A stretch of 64,000 nucleotides of DNA from Caldilineaceae bacterium (GTDB taxonomy: Bacteria > Chloroflexota > Anaerolineae > Caldilineales > Caldilineaceae): the NCBI GenBank assembly GCA_019637685.1, contig JAHBVF010000014.1, forward strand, positions 62,001 to 126,000, in the 5' to 3' direction. Below the pieces are notes generated by a model. It saw only the letters and a program-made list of their open reading frames with translations, did no database searches and had not been told where the DNA came from. Made by a program: the position numbers and the translations under genes. Positions 26,700-34,725 of the stretch are shown here, piece by piece. Position 1 is the first letter of the stretch. Each line of letters opens with the position of its first letter.

Positions 26700-27109
26700 G
26701 CGAGATCACTCTGCTCGATTCGGATATTCTCTCGTATTTGCTGCCCGGACAGCAAAATGTGGTTGCACGCGCCCAGAAGTATCTGGCGGAACACGAGCAT
26801 TTTCACTTCTCACTGATTACACGTTATGAGATTCTACGCGGTCTGAAAGCCAGGAATGCAGTTGTGCAGATCGAGCGTTTCGATCATTTCTGTGCTGAGA
26901 ATTCAGTCGTCCCCCTCACAGACGAGATTATCCAAGTTGCTTCCTCAATCTACGCCCGGCTGTACCAGCAGGGGACAATCATCAACGACGCAGACATTCT
27001 GATTGCAGCAACGACCATCGCCCACGATATGACACTGGCGACCAACAACACTGCGCATTTCAGCCGGGTGGGTGAACTCCATTTGGACAACTGGGCAGAG
27101 GACGCATAA
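26696..27109 (+). CDS. PIN-domain toxin (VapC type)
   Basis: 137 aa PIN ribonuclease: LLDSDILSYL (Asp8 and Asp10), TRYEILRGL (Glu about 44) and INDADILIAATTI (Asp about 99) are the metal-binding acidic residues. ATGA overlap with the DUF104-like antitoxin. Third clear toxin gene in the window. Confidence 0.9.
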   Translation: MSEITLLDSDILSYLLPGQQNVVARAQKYLAEHEHFHFSLITRYEILRGLKARNAVVQIERFDHFCAENSVVPLTDEIIQVASSIYARLYQQGTIINDADILIAATTIAHDMTLATNNTAHFSRVGELHLDNWAEDA

Positions 27110-27111
27110 CT

Positions 27112-29538
27112 GTGTCCCGCCCCTGGCTCGTCACCCCACCTGTTTCCCCGTCTCCTGCCCTGGCCGCGGCGGTAGGGGGACACCCTCTCGTCGCGCAACT
27201 CCTGGCCCAGCGGGGCATCGATACCCCCGCGGCCGCGTTGCCTTTTCTCGACCCCGCCGCCTATACTCCGTCCCCTCCCAGCGCGCTCGTCGGACTAGAT
27301 CGGGCCGCACAGATTCTCCACGACGCCATCGACGCGGGTAAGCGCATTCTCGTCTGGGGTGATTTTGATGTGGACGGTCAGACCAGCACCTCCCTGCTCG
27401 TCGCCGCGCTGCGGGAACTGGTCGGGCAGTATCCTGAGCCTGTCGAAGGGCCGGAACGGATCGATTTCCATGTGCCCAATCGCTTCACCGAAAGCCACGG
27501 CATCCGCCCCGCCAAATTGACGGAAATTCTCAGCGACCCAATCCGCAAACCCGACCTGATTCTCACCTGCGATACGGGCATCTCCGACGGGCCGGGCATC
27601 GGTCTGGCGAAGGACGCGGGGGTGACGGTAGTCGTCACCGACCACCACGACCTGACCGCGGAGTTCGCCGAATATGTGCTGGGCGAAGAGCCAGCCTGCG
27701 GCTTTTCCGCCGACGCGGTGGGCCGGGAGAGCGTGCGCCGGGCCGACGCGCTGGTCAACCCGAAATTTCTCGCGCCGAACGATCCCCTGCGCACATTGCC
27801 CGGCGTGGGTGTGGCCTACAAACTGGTCCAGCGTCTCTACGAACTGGCAGGCCGGGCCGGAGAAGCCGTACAGTTTCTCGATCTGGTGGCCCTGGGCATT
27901 GTGGCCGATGTGGCCGAACAGGTCAACGACGCCCGCTACCTGCTTCAACTGGGGCTGGAACAGCTGCGCAGGACCGAGCGCATCGGTCTGAAGGCGCTGA
28001 TCCACAACGCCCGGCTCAACCCGGAGACGCTGGACGCGGAATCCATCGGATTTCAACTCGGCCCGCGGATGAACGCGCTGGGCCGCCTGGACGACGCCAC
28101 CGTCGCTGTGGAACTGCTGACCACCAAAGATGCTATCCGGGCCGGGCAACTGGCGGGCCAGATGGAACGGCTCAACAACCAACGCCGTCTGCTCACCAGC
28201 CAGATCAGCGGAATGGCCTTTGAAATTCTGGAGAAGCAACCCCATCTCCTCGACTTCAACGCGATTGTCCTGGCCCACCCCAACTGGCACGCGGGAATTG
28301 TGGGCATTGTCGCCTCGCGGATCGTTGAAGAGTACGGCAAACCGGTGGTGCTGATGCTCAACCCGCCCGGCGAAGTGGCAAGGGGAAGCGCACGCAGCAC
28401 TCCCGGCGTGGATATCGGCGGCTCCATCGCGGCCTGCGCCCACCTGCTCATCGGCCACGGCGGCCATCCCGGCGCGGCCGGCCTTTCCCTGGAAGCGGAC
28501 AAAATCGACCACTTCCGCCGGGAATTGAGTCGCCAGATCGACAGCCACCGCATAGACGCCGGGCCGGAAGGGCTGGTCATCGACACCGAACTGCGGCTGG
28601 TCGATCTCAGTCTGCATCTGGTGGAGCAAGTGCAGCGGCTGGCCCCTTTTGGCAACGGCAACCCCCAGCCCGTCTTTGTGACCCGCGGCCTGGCTGTGGC
28701 CGAGGATCGACGGATGGGCCGGGACGGAACCCACCGGCGGCTGGTGCTTCAGGACGAAAAGGAGAACAAACAGCCGTTGGTCTGGTTCAACGGCGCGGAC
28801 GTGCAACTGCCCGAGGGCTTGCTGGACATCGCCTATACGTTCAACATCAACGAATACAAAGGCGAGCGCTCCCTGCAACTGATGTACAAAGACATCCGCG
28901 CCGCTGAAGCCGATATACTGATTGCCGGACCGAAGGCTTCGCCCGCCCGCCTGCCCATCCACGACTTGCGCGGCCAGTCGTTGGAATTGTCCAGCCTGCC
29001 CCAACCCGACGGCGCTTTCTGGCTGGCCGAGGGAACCCGTCTGGGCGAGGTGGAGTTCCACTCCCGCTTGCAGGCGCGACGCTATCCCAAAGGGCGACCG
29101 CTGGTGGTGTGGAGTGCGCCGCCATCCGCTGAGGTGCTGCACTGGCTGGTGGAGACACTGGCCCCGTCCGAACTGTGGCTGGTGGGGCGGGAGACCGGCG
29201 ACGATTCCCTGGATGGCGTAGTCAAAGCCGTGGCCGCGATGGGCAAGCACGCCCTGGCTCAGGACGGCCGTCTGCCCATCGACCGGCTGGCCGCGCGTAT
29301 CGGCGTCACCGAAGCAATTGTGCGCCACGCCCTCTTCTGGCTGGAGGCCAAGCGTATCCTGTGGGTGATGGAATGGGAGAGCGGCGACGTGGCCCGCATC
29401 GCGCCCGGCGACGGGCTGACCGCGGGGGATGCCGGGTTGCAGGAGAAGCAGGCGGAACTTTCCGGATTGCTGGCGGAGATGCGGGCGTGGCGGCGCTATT
29501 TTGTGTGGGCAGGGTTGGCAGAATTGGGGCTGCGATAG
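27112..29538 (+). CDS. recJ: Single-stranded-DNA exonuclease RecJ
   Basis: 808 aa, GTG start two bases after the upstream toxin gene. DHH-family 5'-3' ssDNA exonuclease: motif I GDFDVDG (residues 83-89), CDTGI, TDHHD, ALGIVADVA, and the DHHA1 motif GHGGHPGAAGLSL, then an OB domain. Longer than E. coli RecJ; about 250 C-terminal residues beyond the OB fold include a winged-helix-like segment and are typical of phyla such as Chloroflexota. Residues about 107-115 (YPEPVEGPE) come from a widely dispersed palindromic repeat inserted in frame. Confidence 0.95.
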   Translation: MSRPWLVTPPVSPSPALAAAVGGHPLVAQLLAQRGIDTPAAALPFLDPAAYTPSPPSALVGLDRAAQILHDAIDAGKRILVWGDFDVDGQTSTSLLVAALRELVGQYPEPVEGPERIDFHVPNRFTESHGIRPAKLTEILSDPIRKPDLILTCDTGISDGPGIGLAKDAGVTVVVTDHHDLTAEFAEYVLGEEPACGFSADAVGRESVRRADALVNPKFLAPNDPLRTLPGVGVAYKLVQRLYELAGRAGEAVQFLDLVALGIVADVAEQVNDARYLLQLGLEQLRRTERIGLKALIHNARLNPETLDAESIGFQLGPRMNALGRLDDATVAVELLTTKDAIRAGQLAGQMERLNNQRRLLTSQISGMAFEILEKQPHLLDFNAIVLAHPNWHAGIVGIVASRIVEEYGKPVVLMLNPPGEVARGSARSTPGVDIGGSIAACAHLLIGHGGHPGAAGLSLEADKIDHFRRELSRQIDSHRIDAGPEGLVIDTELRLVDLSLHLVEQVQRLAPFGNGNPQPVFVTRGLAVAEDRRMGRDGTHRRLVLQDEKENKQPLVWFNGADVQLPEGLLDIAYTFNINEYKGERSLQLMYKDIRAAEADILIAGPKASPARLPIHDLRGQSLELSSLPQPDGAFWLAEGTRLGEVEFHSRLQARRYPKGRPLVVWSAPPSAEVLHWLVETLAPSELWLVGRETGDDSLDGVVKAVAAMGKHALAQDGRLPIDRLAARIGVTEAIVRHALFWLEAKRILWVMEWESGDVARIAPGDGLTAGDAGLQEKQAELSGLLAEMRAWRRYFVWAGLAELGLR
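27433..27450. repeat. CCTGAGCCTGTCGAAGGG repeat inside recJ
   Basis: This 18-base unit belongs to a dispersed element (TTCGACAGGCTCAGG and relatives) known from many bacterial genomes. Here it lies in frame in recJ and encodes PEPVEG. Confidence 0.7.
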
Positions 29539-29567
29539 GTGGAAGTTAGACAGAATTCACAAAGTTC

Positions 29568-29596
29568 TTGACGAACGTTTGAATACTATCTATAAT
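29568..29596 (+). promoter_or_regulatory. Promoter of the AbrB/PIN module
   Basis: TTGACG, 17-base spacer, TATAAT (29591-29596). Predicted start near 29603, 55 bases before the GTG start of the antitoxin. Confidence 0.75.
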
Positions 29597-29657
29597 GGGC
29601 TTACTCATTGTTCTTACTATTGGGGTTTGAGCAGAATGAAAGGCATAGGAGGAAGAA

Positions 29658-29900
29658 GTGGTCGTTACACTTTCATCGAAAGGTCAATTGGTTATCCCCA
29701 AGAATGTTCGGGAGATACTAGGACTGGAAAGCGGTTCGCAATTGAACCTATCCTTTGATGGGGGCAAAATCACTCTTGAGCCATTCCAGGAGGATGAGGT
29801 CATCGATTTGCTATATGGAATGTTTAGTGGCGAGAACTTATTAGACGAACTGGAAGACGAACACAGGTTGGAATTGGATGGAGACAAACAGTGGCCGTGA
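29658..29900 (+). CDS. AbrB/MazE-type antitoxin
   Basis: 80 aa SpoVT-AbrB swapped-hairpin protein: VVTLSSKGQLVIPKNVREIL followed by GSQLNLSFDGGKITLEP. The C-terminal half is acidic (LLDELEDEHRLELDGD) and should neutralise the toxin. GTG start with a strong AGGAGGA site. Overlaps the PIN gene by ten bases and has its own consensus-like promoter. Confidence 0.9.
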   Translation: MVVTLSSKGQLVIPKNVREILGLESGSQLNLSFDGGKITLEPFQEDEVIDLLYGMFSGENLLDELEDEHRLELDGDKQWP

Positions 29901-30310
29901 CACGTTATGTACTGGATGCCTGGGCGCTTCTTGCCTTTCTCCAGAAAGAAGAACCAGCCGCAACCCGAATGAGTTCTTTGCTGCACCAGGCCAAAGCACC
30001 GTCTGATATCGAGCTTTATGCCTCTGTTCTCAATTTGGGAGAGGTCTATTATCGTATCGCCAAACGCAAGAATGAAACAGCGGCATATCAAACACTTGCG
30101 CTGTTCCGGCGCTTGTCAATGCGGCCTGTGTCGGCTACAGATGAACGCGTCTATGCGGCGGCACGTTTCAAAGGTCGTTTTGCCGTCTCCTATGCAGATG
30201 CTTTTGCCTGCACCACCTCTCAAGAATTAGATGCGATTTTGCTAACTGGGGATCCGGAAATAATCCATCTCTCTGGCTTGTTACAACTTGAAGTTCTCAC
30301 ACGAAACTAA
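29891..30310 (+). CDS. PIN-domain toxin
   Basis: 139 aa: YVLDAWALLAFL (Asp9), LNLGEVYYRI (Glu about 52) and SYADAFACTT (Asp about 103) give the PIN active site. GTG start inside the antitoxin gene, so the pair is translated together. Lower GC than the neighbouring housekeeping genes, which may point to acquisition. Confidence 0.88.
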   Translation: MAVTRYVLDAWALLAFLQKEEPAATRMSSLLHQAKAPSDIELYASVLNLGEVYYRIAKRKNETAAYQTLALFRRLSMRPVSATDERVYAAARFKGRFAVSYADAFACTTSQELDAILLTGDPEIIHLSGLLQLEVLTRN

Positions 30311-30318
30311 CTGGGCAG

Positions 30319-31260
30319 ATGAGTGAGGGCAAAATGAATCGTAGGATTATTTCATCAATTGGCGCGCTGCTGCTTGTGTTGGCAGGTGTCTGGGCCTTTG
30401 TCAACCGGGGCGAGATAGCTTTTTACTGGAATCTTTTTCAGGTGAATCGGGCGGGCAAGCAGTTCTACGCCGAATACCCCCACCTGACGCGAGACGTGCA
30501 GTACAGCCCCCGTTTTGGGATGGGGCTGGATGTCTACAGCCCGGCAGAGGGGGAGAACCACCCGGTGCTGATTTTTGTCCACGGCGGCGGTTGGGACAAG
30601 TATGACCGCAAGCTCTTTACGCCTGTGGGCCAGAAATTTGTGGAGCGGGGGATTGTCGTCGTCATCCCGGATTACACACTTTACCCGGATGCTGGCTACA
30701 GGCAGATGGCCCAGGAGATGGCCGCGGCCACGGCCTGGACGCTGGAAAATATCGCCCAGTACGGGGGTGATCCCGGCCGGGTGGTGATCGCCGGCCATTC
30801 CGCGGGCGGTCATCTGGCCGGTCTGGTGGCGACGGATGAGGTCTGGCTGAACTTTGAGGGCCACACGAATCAGGAGTTGTGTGGCTTCATCGGGCTGGCT
30901 GGTGTCTATGACATCCCGGCCCAGATGGTTTTCGAGCGGGCCAAGGGCGGCACAGCCCCGGTGATGACCGCGGTTATGGGCGGCGAGGCCAACTTTGCCG
31001 CGGCCTCGCCCAGCAGCTATGTCTTCGCCGGAATGCCCAAAACCCGACTGATCCACGGCGCGCTGGATGAGACAGTTCCGCTCTCCATCAGTGAAGCGTT
31101 TCAGCGTAAACTTGACGCCGCCCAAATCCCCAATGAGCTAATCGTCTACCCGGACAAAGGCCACACGGACTTCCTTTTCGATGGCTTTTCTGATCCAACC
31201 GCGCCCATCCTCAATGATATCAGCGACTTTGTACAGGGCTGCTTTCTGGATGTGGGGTGA
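30319..31260 (+). CDS. Alpha/beta hydrolase (esterase-like)
   Basis: 313 aa, of the BD-FAE/hormone-sensitive-lipase-like group. N-terminal membrane anchor or uncleaved signal (about residues 9-25), oxyanion-hole motif HGGGW, nucleophile elbow GHSAGG, Asp in HGALDETVP and His in DKGHTDF. It starts eight bases after the PIN toxin gene; an internal ATG at 30334 is equally possible. Probably a membrane-attached carboxylesterase of unknown substrate. Confidence 0.88.
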   Translation: MSEGKMNRRIISSIGALLLVLAGVWAFVNRGEIAFYWNLFQVNRAGKQFYAEYPHLTRDVQYSPRFGMGLDVYSPAEGENHPVLIFVHGGGWDKYDRKLFTPVGQKFVERGIVVVIPDYTLYPDAGYRQMAQEMAAATAWTLENIAQYGGDPGRVVIAGHSAGGHLAGLVATDEVWLNFEGHTNQELCGFIGLAGVYDIPAQMVFERAKGGTAPVMTAVMGGEANFAAASPSSYVFAGMPKTRLIHGALDETVPLSISEAFQRKLDAAQIPNELIVYPDKGHTDFLFDGFSDPTAPILNDISDFVQGCFLDVG

Positions 31261-31271
31261 ACCCGCTCCGT

Positions 31272-31300
31272 TTGGCTTTTTATCCCGCCTTGCATACAAT
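31272..31300 (+). promoter_or_regulatory. Promoter of the two-ATPase/helicase block
   Basis: TTGGCT, 17-base spacer, TACAAT; predicted start near 31307, 48 bases before the GTG of the first gene. Confidence 0.5.
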
Positions 31301-31354
31301 AGTGCTATCCGAAATCCTTTAGCAGTCCCTATAGTTTACTGAAAGGCTGAAGGC

Positions 31355-32236
31355 GTGAACGACGAACTATTACAAGTGGTACAGGCTGGTCAGAGCGCGA
31401 CTGATCCGAAATTCAAAGCATTGAAGGCTGCTAACAGCGCCCTGACCACCGCGGCCCGGCTGGCCGCGCAGGAAAAACTGGACGCGCTGCCCATGCAAAA
31501 GGCCCTGACAAAGTTGCAGCAGGCCGCGGAGTTGGTCAAAGACGCAGGGCTGGAAGACGCGGCCCTGGACGACGCCACGGCTGCCTTTGGCGAAGCCACC
31601 CAGGCCGCGCTGGACAGTCTGGCCTTTCAGTTTGCCCGCGACCTGAAGGAGAGTTTCGAGGCGCGTGGGCAGGAAGTCGAAGGCCGTCCGCCCACACTGG
31701 TTGTGGATCAGCTGGTGCTGCAAATCGACATTGGCGCGCGCAAGGCCCAGTGGTTCTATGGCAAAGAGGCGCTGACCAAACCCCTGCCCCTCTCTCTGGC
31801 CGGCATCATCAAAGCCTATGACCAGCAGCGCAAGGCCATTCTGGAGCGCAAGGACGAGACGCCCGCTTTCCTGGCCGAACTCTACAAAGCCTGGAACGAT
31901 CTGATGACCGAAAAGACTGAAAAATCCGGTCGTCGTCCGCAAGGCAATCGCATCGCACTGGTGGAAACCTACGCCAAACTGGTCCTCAACCGCCAGGTGG
32001 CCCGTTTTTGGAATGCGCCCTCCCGCGGCACTTTCAAGGATTACGAACGCCCCTTTTTCGTGCGGGATTTGGTGCTGGCCAATGAGGCCGGCGCGACAGT
32101 TGAAGTGGATGGCAAGCGCTATCGCCTGCGCCTGGGCACGGCCACCAAAAGCCAGGCTGACAGCCCCGCCCGCAGTGTTTGGGTTCCCAATAGCGCGTTG
32201 GGCGGGGATTTCTACGGCGATATTACGTTTGAGTAG
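31355..32236 (+). CDS. Unrecognised protein opening the ATPase/helicase operon
   Basis: 293 aa, family not recognised. The N-terminal third is strongly helical and Ala/Leu/Gln-rich (coiled-coil-like, about residues 20-100). The centre carries a basic segment (EKTEKSGRRPQGNR) and the C-terminal 70 residues are beta-rich (ERPFFVRDLVLANEAG, VEVDGKRYRLRLG). GTG start with AAGG upstream. Eighty-seven bases separate it from the first ATPase and a repeat block lies between. By position it is a structural or DNA-contacting partner of the two P-loop proteins; this is inference. Confidence 0.75.
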   Translation: MNDELLQVVQAGQSATDPKFKALKAANSALTTAARLAAQEKLDALPMQKALTKLQQAAELVKDAGLEDAALDDATAAFGEATQAALDSLAFQFARDLKESFEARGQEVEGRPPTLVVDQLVLQIDIGARKAQWFYGKEALTKPLPLSLAGIIKAYDQQRKAILERKDETPAFLAELYKAWNDLMTEKTEKSGRRPQGNRIALVETYAKLVLNRQVARFWNAPSRGTFKDYERPFFVRDLVLANEAGATVEVDGKRYRLRLGTATKSQADSPARSVWVPNSALGGDFYGDITFE

Positions 32237-32237
32237 T

Positions 32238-32311
32238 AGGCTGGGGAACAGGGATTCGGGATTGGGAACTGGGAAGTTCCCGATCTCCAGTCCCCAATCC
32301 CCAGCCCCTAA
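32238..32311. repeat. Hairpin block of CCCCAATC/GGGATTGG units
   Basis: GGGGAACAGGGATTCGGG and GGGAACTGGGAAGTTCCC are followed by complementary CCAGTCCCCAATCCCC. Imperfect hairpin between the first two genes of the operon. Confidence 0.7.
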
Positions 32312-32323
32312 CAGGAGCTTTCT

Positions 32324-33604
32324 ATGACCACCCTCTCCCGCCCTCTCGCCCGCCACATTGTGGAAGTGTTGGGCAGCACAGGCACGCCCCCGGCGCGCGG
32401 TGTGCAATTTTTCAATACGGGCAATCTTTCCCTCCTGGACGCGCTGGATGAATACTATCTCTCCTCCTATCTTCAGGACGGGGGCGGAACCTATAAAATG
32501 GTGGTGGGAGACTACGGCAGCGGCAAAAGCCACTTTCTCTACTGTCTGCGCGACCGGGCCTGGAGCAAAGGCTTCGCGGTCGCCAAAGTCGATCTCAGCC
32601 CGGTGGAGACCCCCTACAACGACCAGCGGCTGGTCTACGCCGCGGTGGCCCGCAATCTCATCTGGCACGAGGAGAGCGATGAAATTTCCGACGAGACAGG
32701 ACTGCCCCGTTTTCTGGAAGGCACGCTGGAACGGGTGCTGGGTGGTCCACCCACCCTGGAAGCGCTGACCCATCCCAACTACCGGGGGCTGGTAGATACG
32801 CTGGAATCCACGGCCATCGACAGCCTGGCCTACCGGGCCGCGGTCCTGGCCTACTTCGACGCCCGAATTCGGGACTTCGATGAGCGGCTGGATTCCCTCA
32901 CCCGCTGGCTGCTCGGCTCCGCCACCACCCCCGACGACACCAAAATTCTGCGCGAGGTGGGTGTGACCGGCAAGATCAGCCGCACGAATGCCTTTCGGAT
33001 GCTGCGCTCGCTGGTGCAGACAATCCGTGCCCTCTCCTACGGCGGGCTGATTCTGCTCTTTGACGAAGTGGACCGCATGTCCAGCATCGGCGGCAAAGCG
33101 GAGAAGCTGGCCACAGACAACCTGCGCGAGGTCATCGATCGCACCCGGGACGACCTGCCCGGCGCGATGTTTGTCTACGCGGTGCCGCCCCAGTTTATCA
33201 ACGATATTGTGCCCCGCTATCCAGCCCTGCAACAGCGGGTGCGTGCGCCGGGCCGTTTCAGCCGGGCCAACCACTTCAGCCCCCAGATTGCGCTGGACCA
33301 TCTGGATTTGGACGAGAACGATCTGCTCCTGGCAATCGGGGAAAAGCTCATTCCCATCTACGAAACGGCCTTCGACGCCGCGTTGGACCGCCCGACGCAG
33401 CAGGCCAACGCGGTGATTCTGGCCAATGTGGCCCGGGACGTTTTCCTGGATGTGAGCCACCGGCGGCTTTTCGTCAAAGCGTTCATCACCGAACTGGCCC
33501 GTCAGCACGCGGGCGAGGAGCACCTGTTGACCGAAGACGAGGCCATCGCCATCATCCGCGGCCAGGTGGACGAACTCAGCGGGGGCGAGACGCCGCCGTA
33601 TTGA
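32324..33604 (+). CDS. BrxC/BrxD-like P-loop ATPase A
   Basis: 426 aa AAA+-type ATPase of the DUF2791 (BrxC/BrxD) kind. The Walker A GDYGSGKSH (residues 62-70) with its trailing Ser-His is the family hallmark; Walker B is LILLFDEVDRM (about 241-251), followed by a sensor-like VYAVPPQFINDIV. The C-terminal third is helical. Related to the second ATPase of the block (34722), with which it probably forms a hetero-oligomer. No methyltransferase, PglZ or BrxL gene is nearby, so this is not a canonical BREX locus. Confidence 0.85.
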   Translation: MTTLSRPLARHIVEVLGSTGTPPARGVQFFNTGNLSLLDALDEYYLSSYLQDGGGTYKMVVGDYGSGKSHFLYCLRDRAWSKGFAVAKVDLSPVETPYNDQRLVYAAVARNLIWHEESDEISDETGLPRFLEGTLERVLGGPPTLEALTHPNYRGLVDTLESTAIDSLAYRAAVLAYFDARIRDFDERLDSLTRWLLGSATTPDDTKILREVGVTGKISRTNAFRMLRSLVQTIRALSYGGLILLFDEVDRMSSIGGKAEKLATDNLREVIDRTRDDLPGAMFVYAVPPQFINDIVPRYPALQQRVRAPGRFSRANHFSPQIALDHLDLDENDLLLAIGEKLIPIYETAFDAALDRPTQQANAVILANVARDVFLDVSHRRLFVKAFITELARQHAGEEHLLTEDEAIAIIRGQVDELSGGETPPY

Positions 33605-33606
33605 CA

Positions 33607-33656
33607 GTACCGCAAGCTGCTAGCTTGCACCAGCGCAAGCTAGCAGCTTGCGGTAC
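33607..33656. repeat. 22-bp perfect hairpin repeat
   Basis: Arms begin GTACCGCAAGCTGCTAGC (33607-33628) and are exactly complementary to 33635-33656, with loop ACCAGC. It follows the ATPase A stop by two bases. No T-run, so more likely a dispersed palindromic repeat than a terminator. Confidence 0.85.
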
Positions 33657-33666
33657 AGGGATTGAG

Positions 33667-33882
33667 ATGAAGCGGCTGCCGACCTGGCGGGAAATGCATA
33701 GGGACACAACACCAGAGGTGGAGGCGATTCAATTTGCTTTTTATCGATCCGCGCCGACCCGGAAGAGGTTGGAAATGATGTCCGATCTCAACCCCAGTAT
33801 GCAAATCCTGGCGATGTCCGGACTGCGCAAACGTCATCCCCAAACAGGGCCGGATGAGTTGCGCTATTTGCTGGCGGAATAG
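33667..33882 (+). CDS. Small conserved-type protein, possibly cut by an in-frame TAG
   Basis: 71 aa. LPTWREMHRDTTPEVEAIQF, AMSGLRKRHP and DELRYLLAE follow the pattern of small proteins common in Cyanobacteria and Chloroflexota, often next to nucleotidyltransferase genes. After the TAG (33880-33882) the same frame continues with RYGAEIAEKIRNW, which fits the usual family ending, and runs to a TGA at 33997-33999. So the gene may be truncated by a nonsense change, or the TAG may be read through. A longer upstream start would read through the hairpin repeat and is not used. Confidence 0.6.
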   Translation: MKRLPTWREMHRDTTPEVEAIQFAFYRSAPTRKRLEMMSDLNPSMQILAMSGLRKRHPQTGPDELRYLLAE

Positions 33883-34018
33883 CGGTACGGCGCAGAAATC
33901 GCCGAGAAGATACGAAATTGGGAGAAAGAAGCAGAGACGTCTACAGTATCAGATGATAGGAAGGACGCTCAGGGCAAACGCGAAGCCTCGTCGGTTTGAA
34001 TGGGAAAGGAAACAGGCA

Positions 34019-34348
34019 ATGACAGCAATTGCACTGGATACGAAATACGTCAGTGTGTTGGAATCTTTAGGCAGTGCAGAGGACGGGCTGGCCGAAGCTG
34101 TGCGACGCTATGCAACCGAACGTATCGGCGAGAAAATTGCCCAACTTCATCGGGAAATTTTGCAGATGCAGGCCGCTTATGGGATTCCCTATGAGATGTT
34201 CTATGCCCGTGTCACCACGGACGATGCGTATGTGGAATCGCTGCGCGAAACCCATCCCCTATGGGAGCGTGACTTCAACACCTGGGAATTTCTGGTAGAG
34301 GAGCAGTCCACATGGCTTGGCCGGCTAGAAGATATTTCGATGGACTGA
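34019..34348 (+). CDS. Putative antitoxin partner of the TumE-like gene
   Basis: 109 aa, mostly helical: LESLGSAEDGLAEAVRRYATERIGEKIAQLHREI, then a tail rich in aromatic and acidic residues (HPLWERDFNTWEFLVEEQSTW). No named family recognised with certainty, but its size, and its 37-bp overlap with a TumE-like gene, mark it as the antitoxin half of the pair. Start at 34019 has GGAAAGGAAACAGG upstream; a longer frame reads unlikely sequence. Confidence 0.65.
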   Translation: MTAIALDTKYVSVLESLGSAEDGLAEAVRRYATERIGEKIAQLHREILQMQAAYGIPYEMFYARVTTDDAYVESLRETHPLWERDFNTWEFLVEEQSTWLGRLEDISMD

Positions 34349-34725
34349 TTCGAGATTTAGGGGATTTCCTGCGAGATGTTCGTGTGACTCGGTTGGAGAT
34401 CGGCTCTGAGCGAGCGCTTATCGACGTCGAAGGTATGTGGGGCGAACACCGAATTATTCTCTCTGAAATCCATCGACCGGATGGTAGTTCTCGCTATGCC
34501 TATTATATTTTGGACAGTGAAAACCGTCTGGTTGCGGGTTTCGATAATAGTAGCGATGTGCAGGCAATCAAGATGCAGTACGACACGGATTGGCGACAGC
34601 ACTTGCATGAAGAAATCCCGCATCGACATGACGGTCAGAAAAATATGCGGTTGACAGATAAGATAGATGCCAGCCGTTTCCTCGCTTGGCTGCAAACAAA
34701 TTTTCCATCGAAGACAGTCCAATGA
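34312..34725 (+). CDS. TumE-like (DUF6516) putative toxin
   Basis: 137 aa. YFDGLIRDLGDFL, the beta-rich centre with YAYYILDSENRLVAGFDN, and the His-rich EIPHRHDGQ (about residues 101-109) match the DUF6516/TumE pattern, whose members act as toxins of two-gene modules. Starts inside the preceding gene, and its stop overlaps the ATG of ATPase B (ATGA). The toxin-antitoxin pair is therefore physically and translationally built into the ATPase operon. Confidence 0.65.
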   Translation: MAWPARRYFDGLIRDLGDFLRDVRVTRLEIGSERALIDVEGMWGEHRIILSEIHRPDGSSRYAYYILDSENRLVAGFDNSSDVQAIKMQYDTDWRQHLHEEIPHRHDGQKNMRLTDKIDASRFLAWLQTNFPSKTVQ

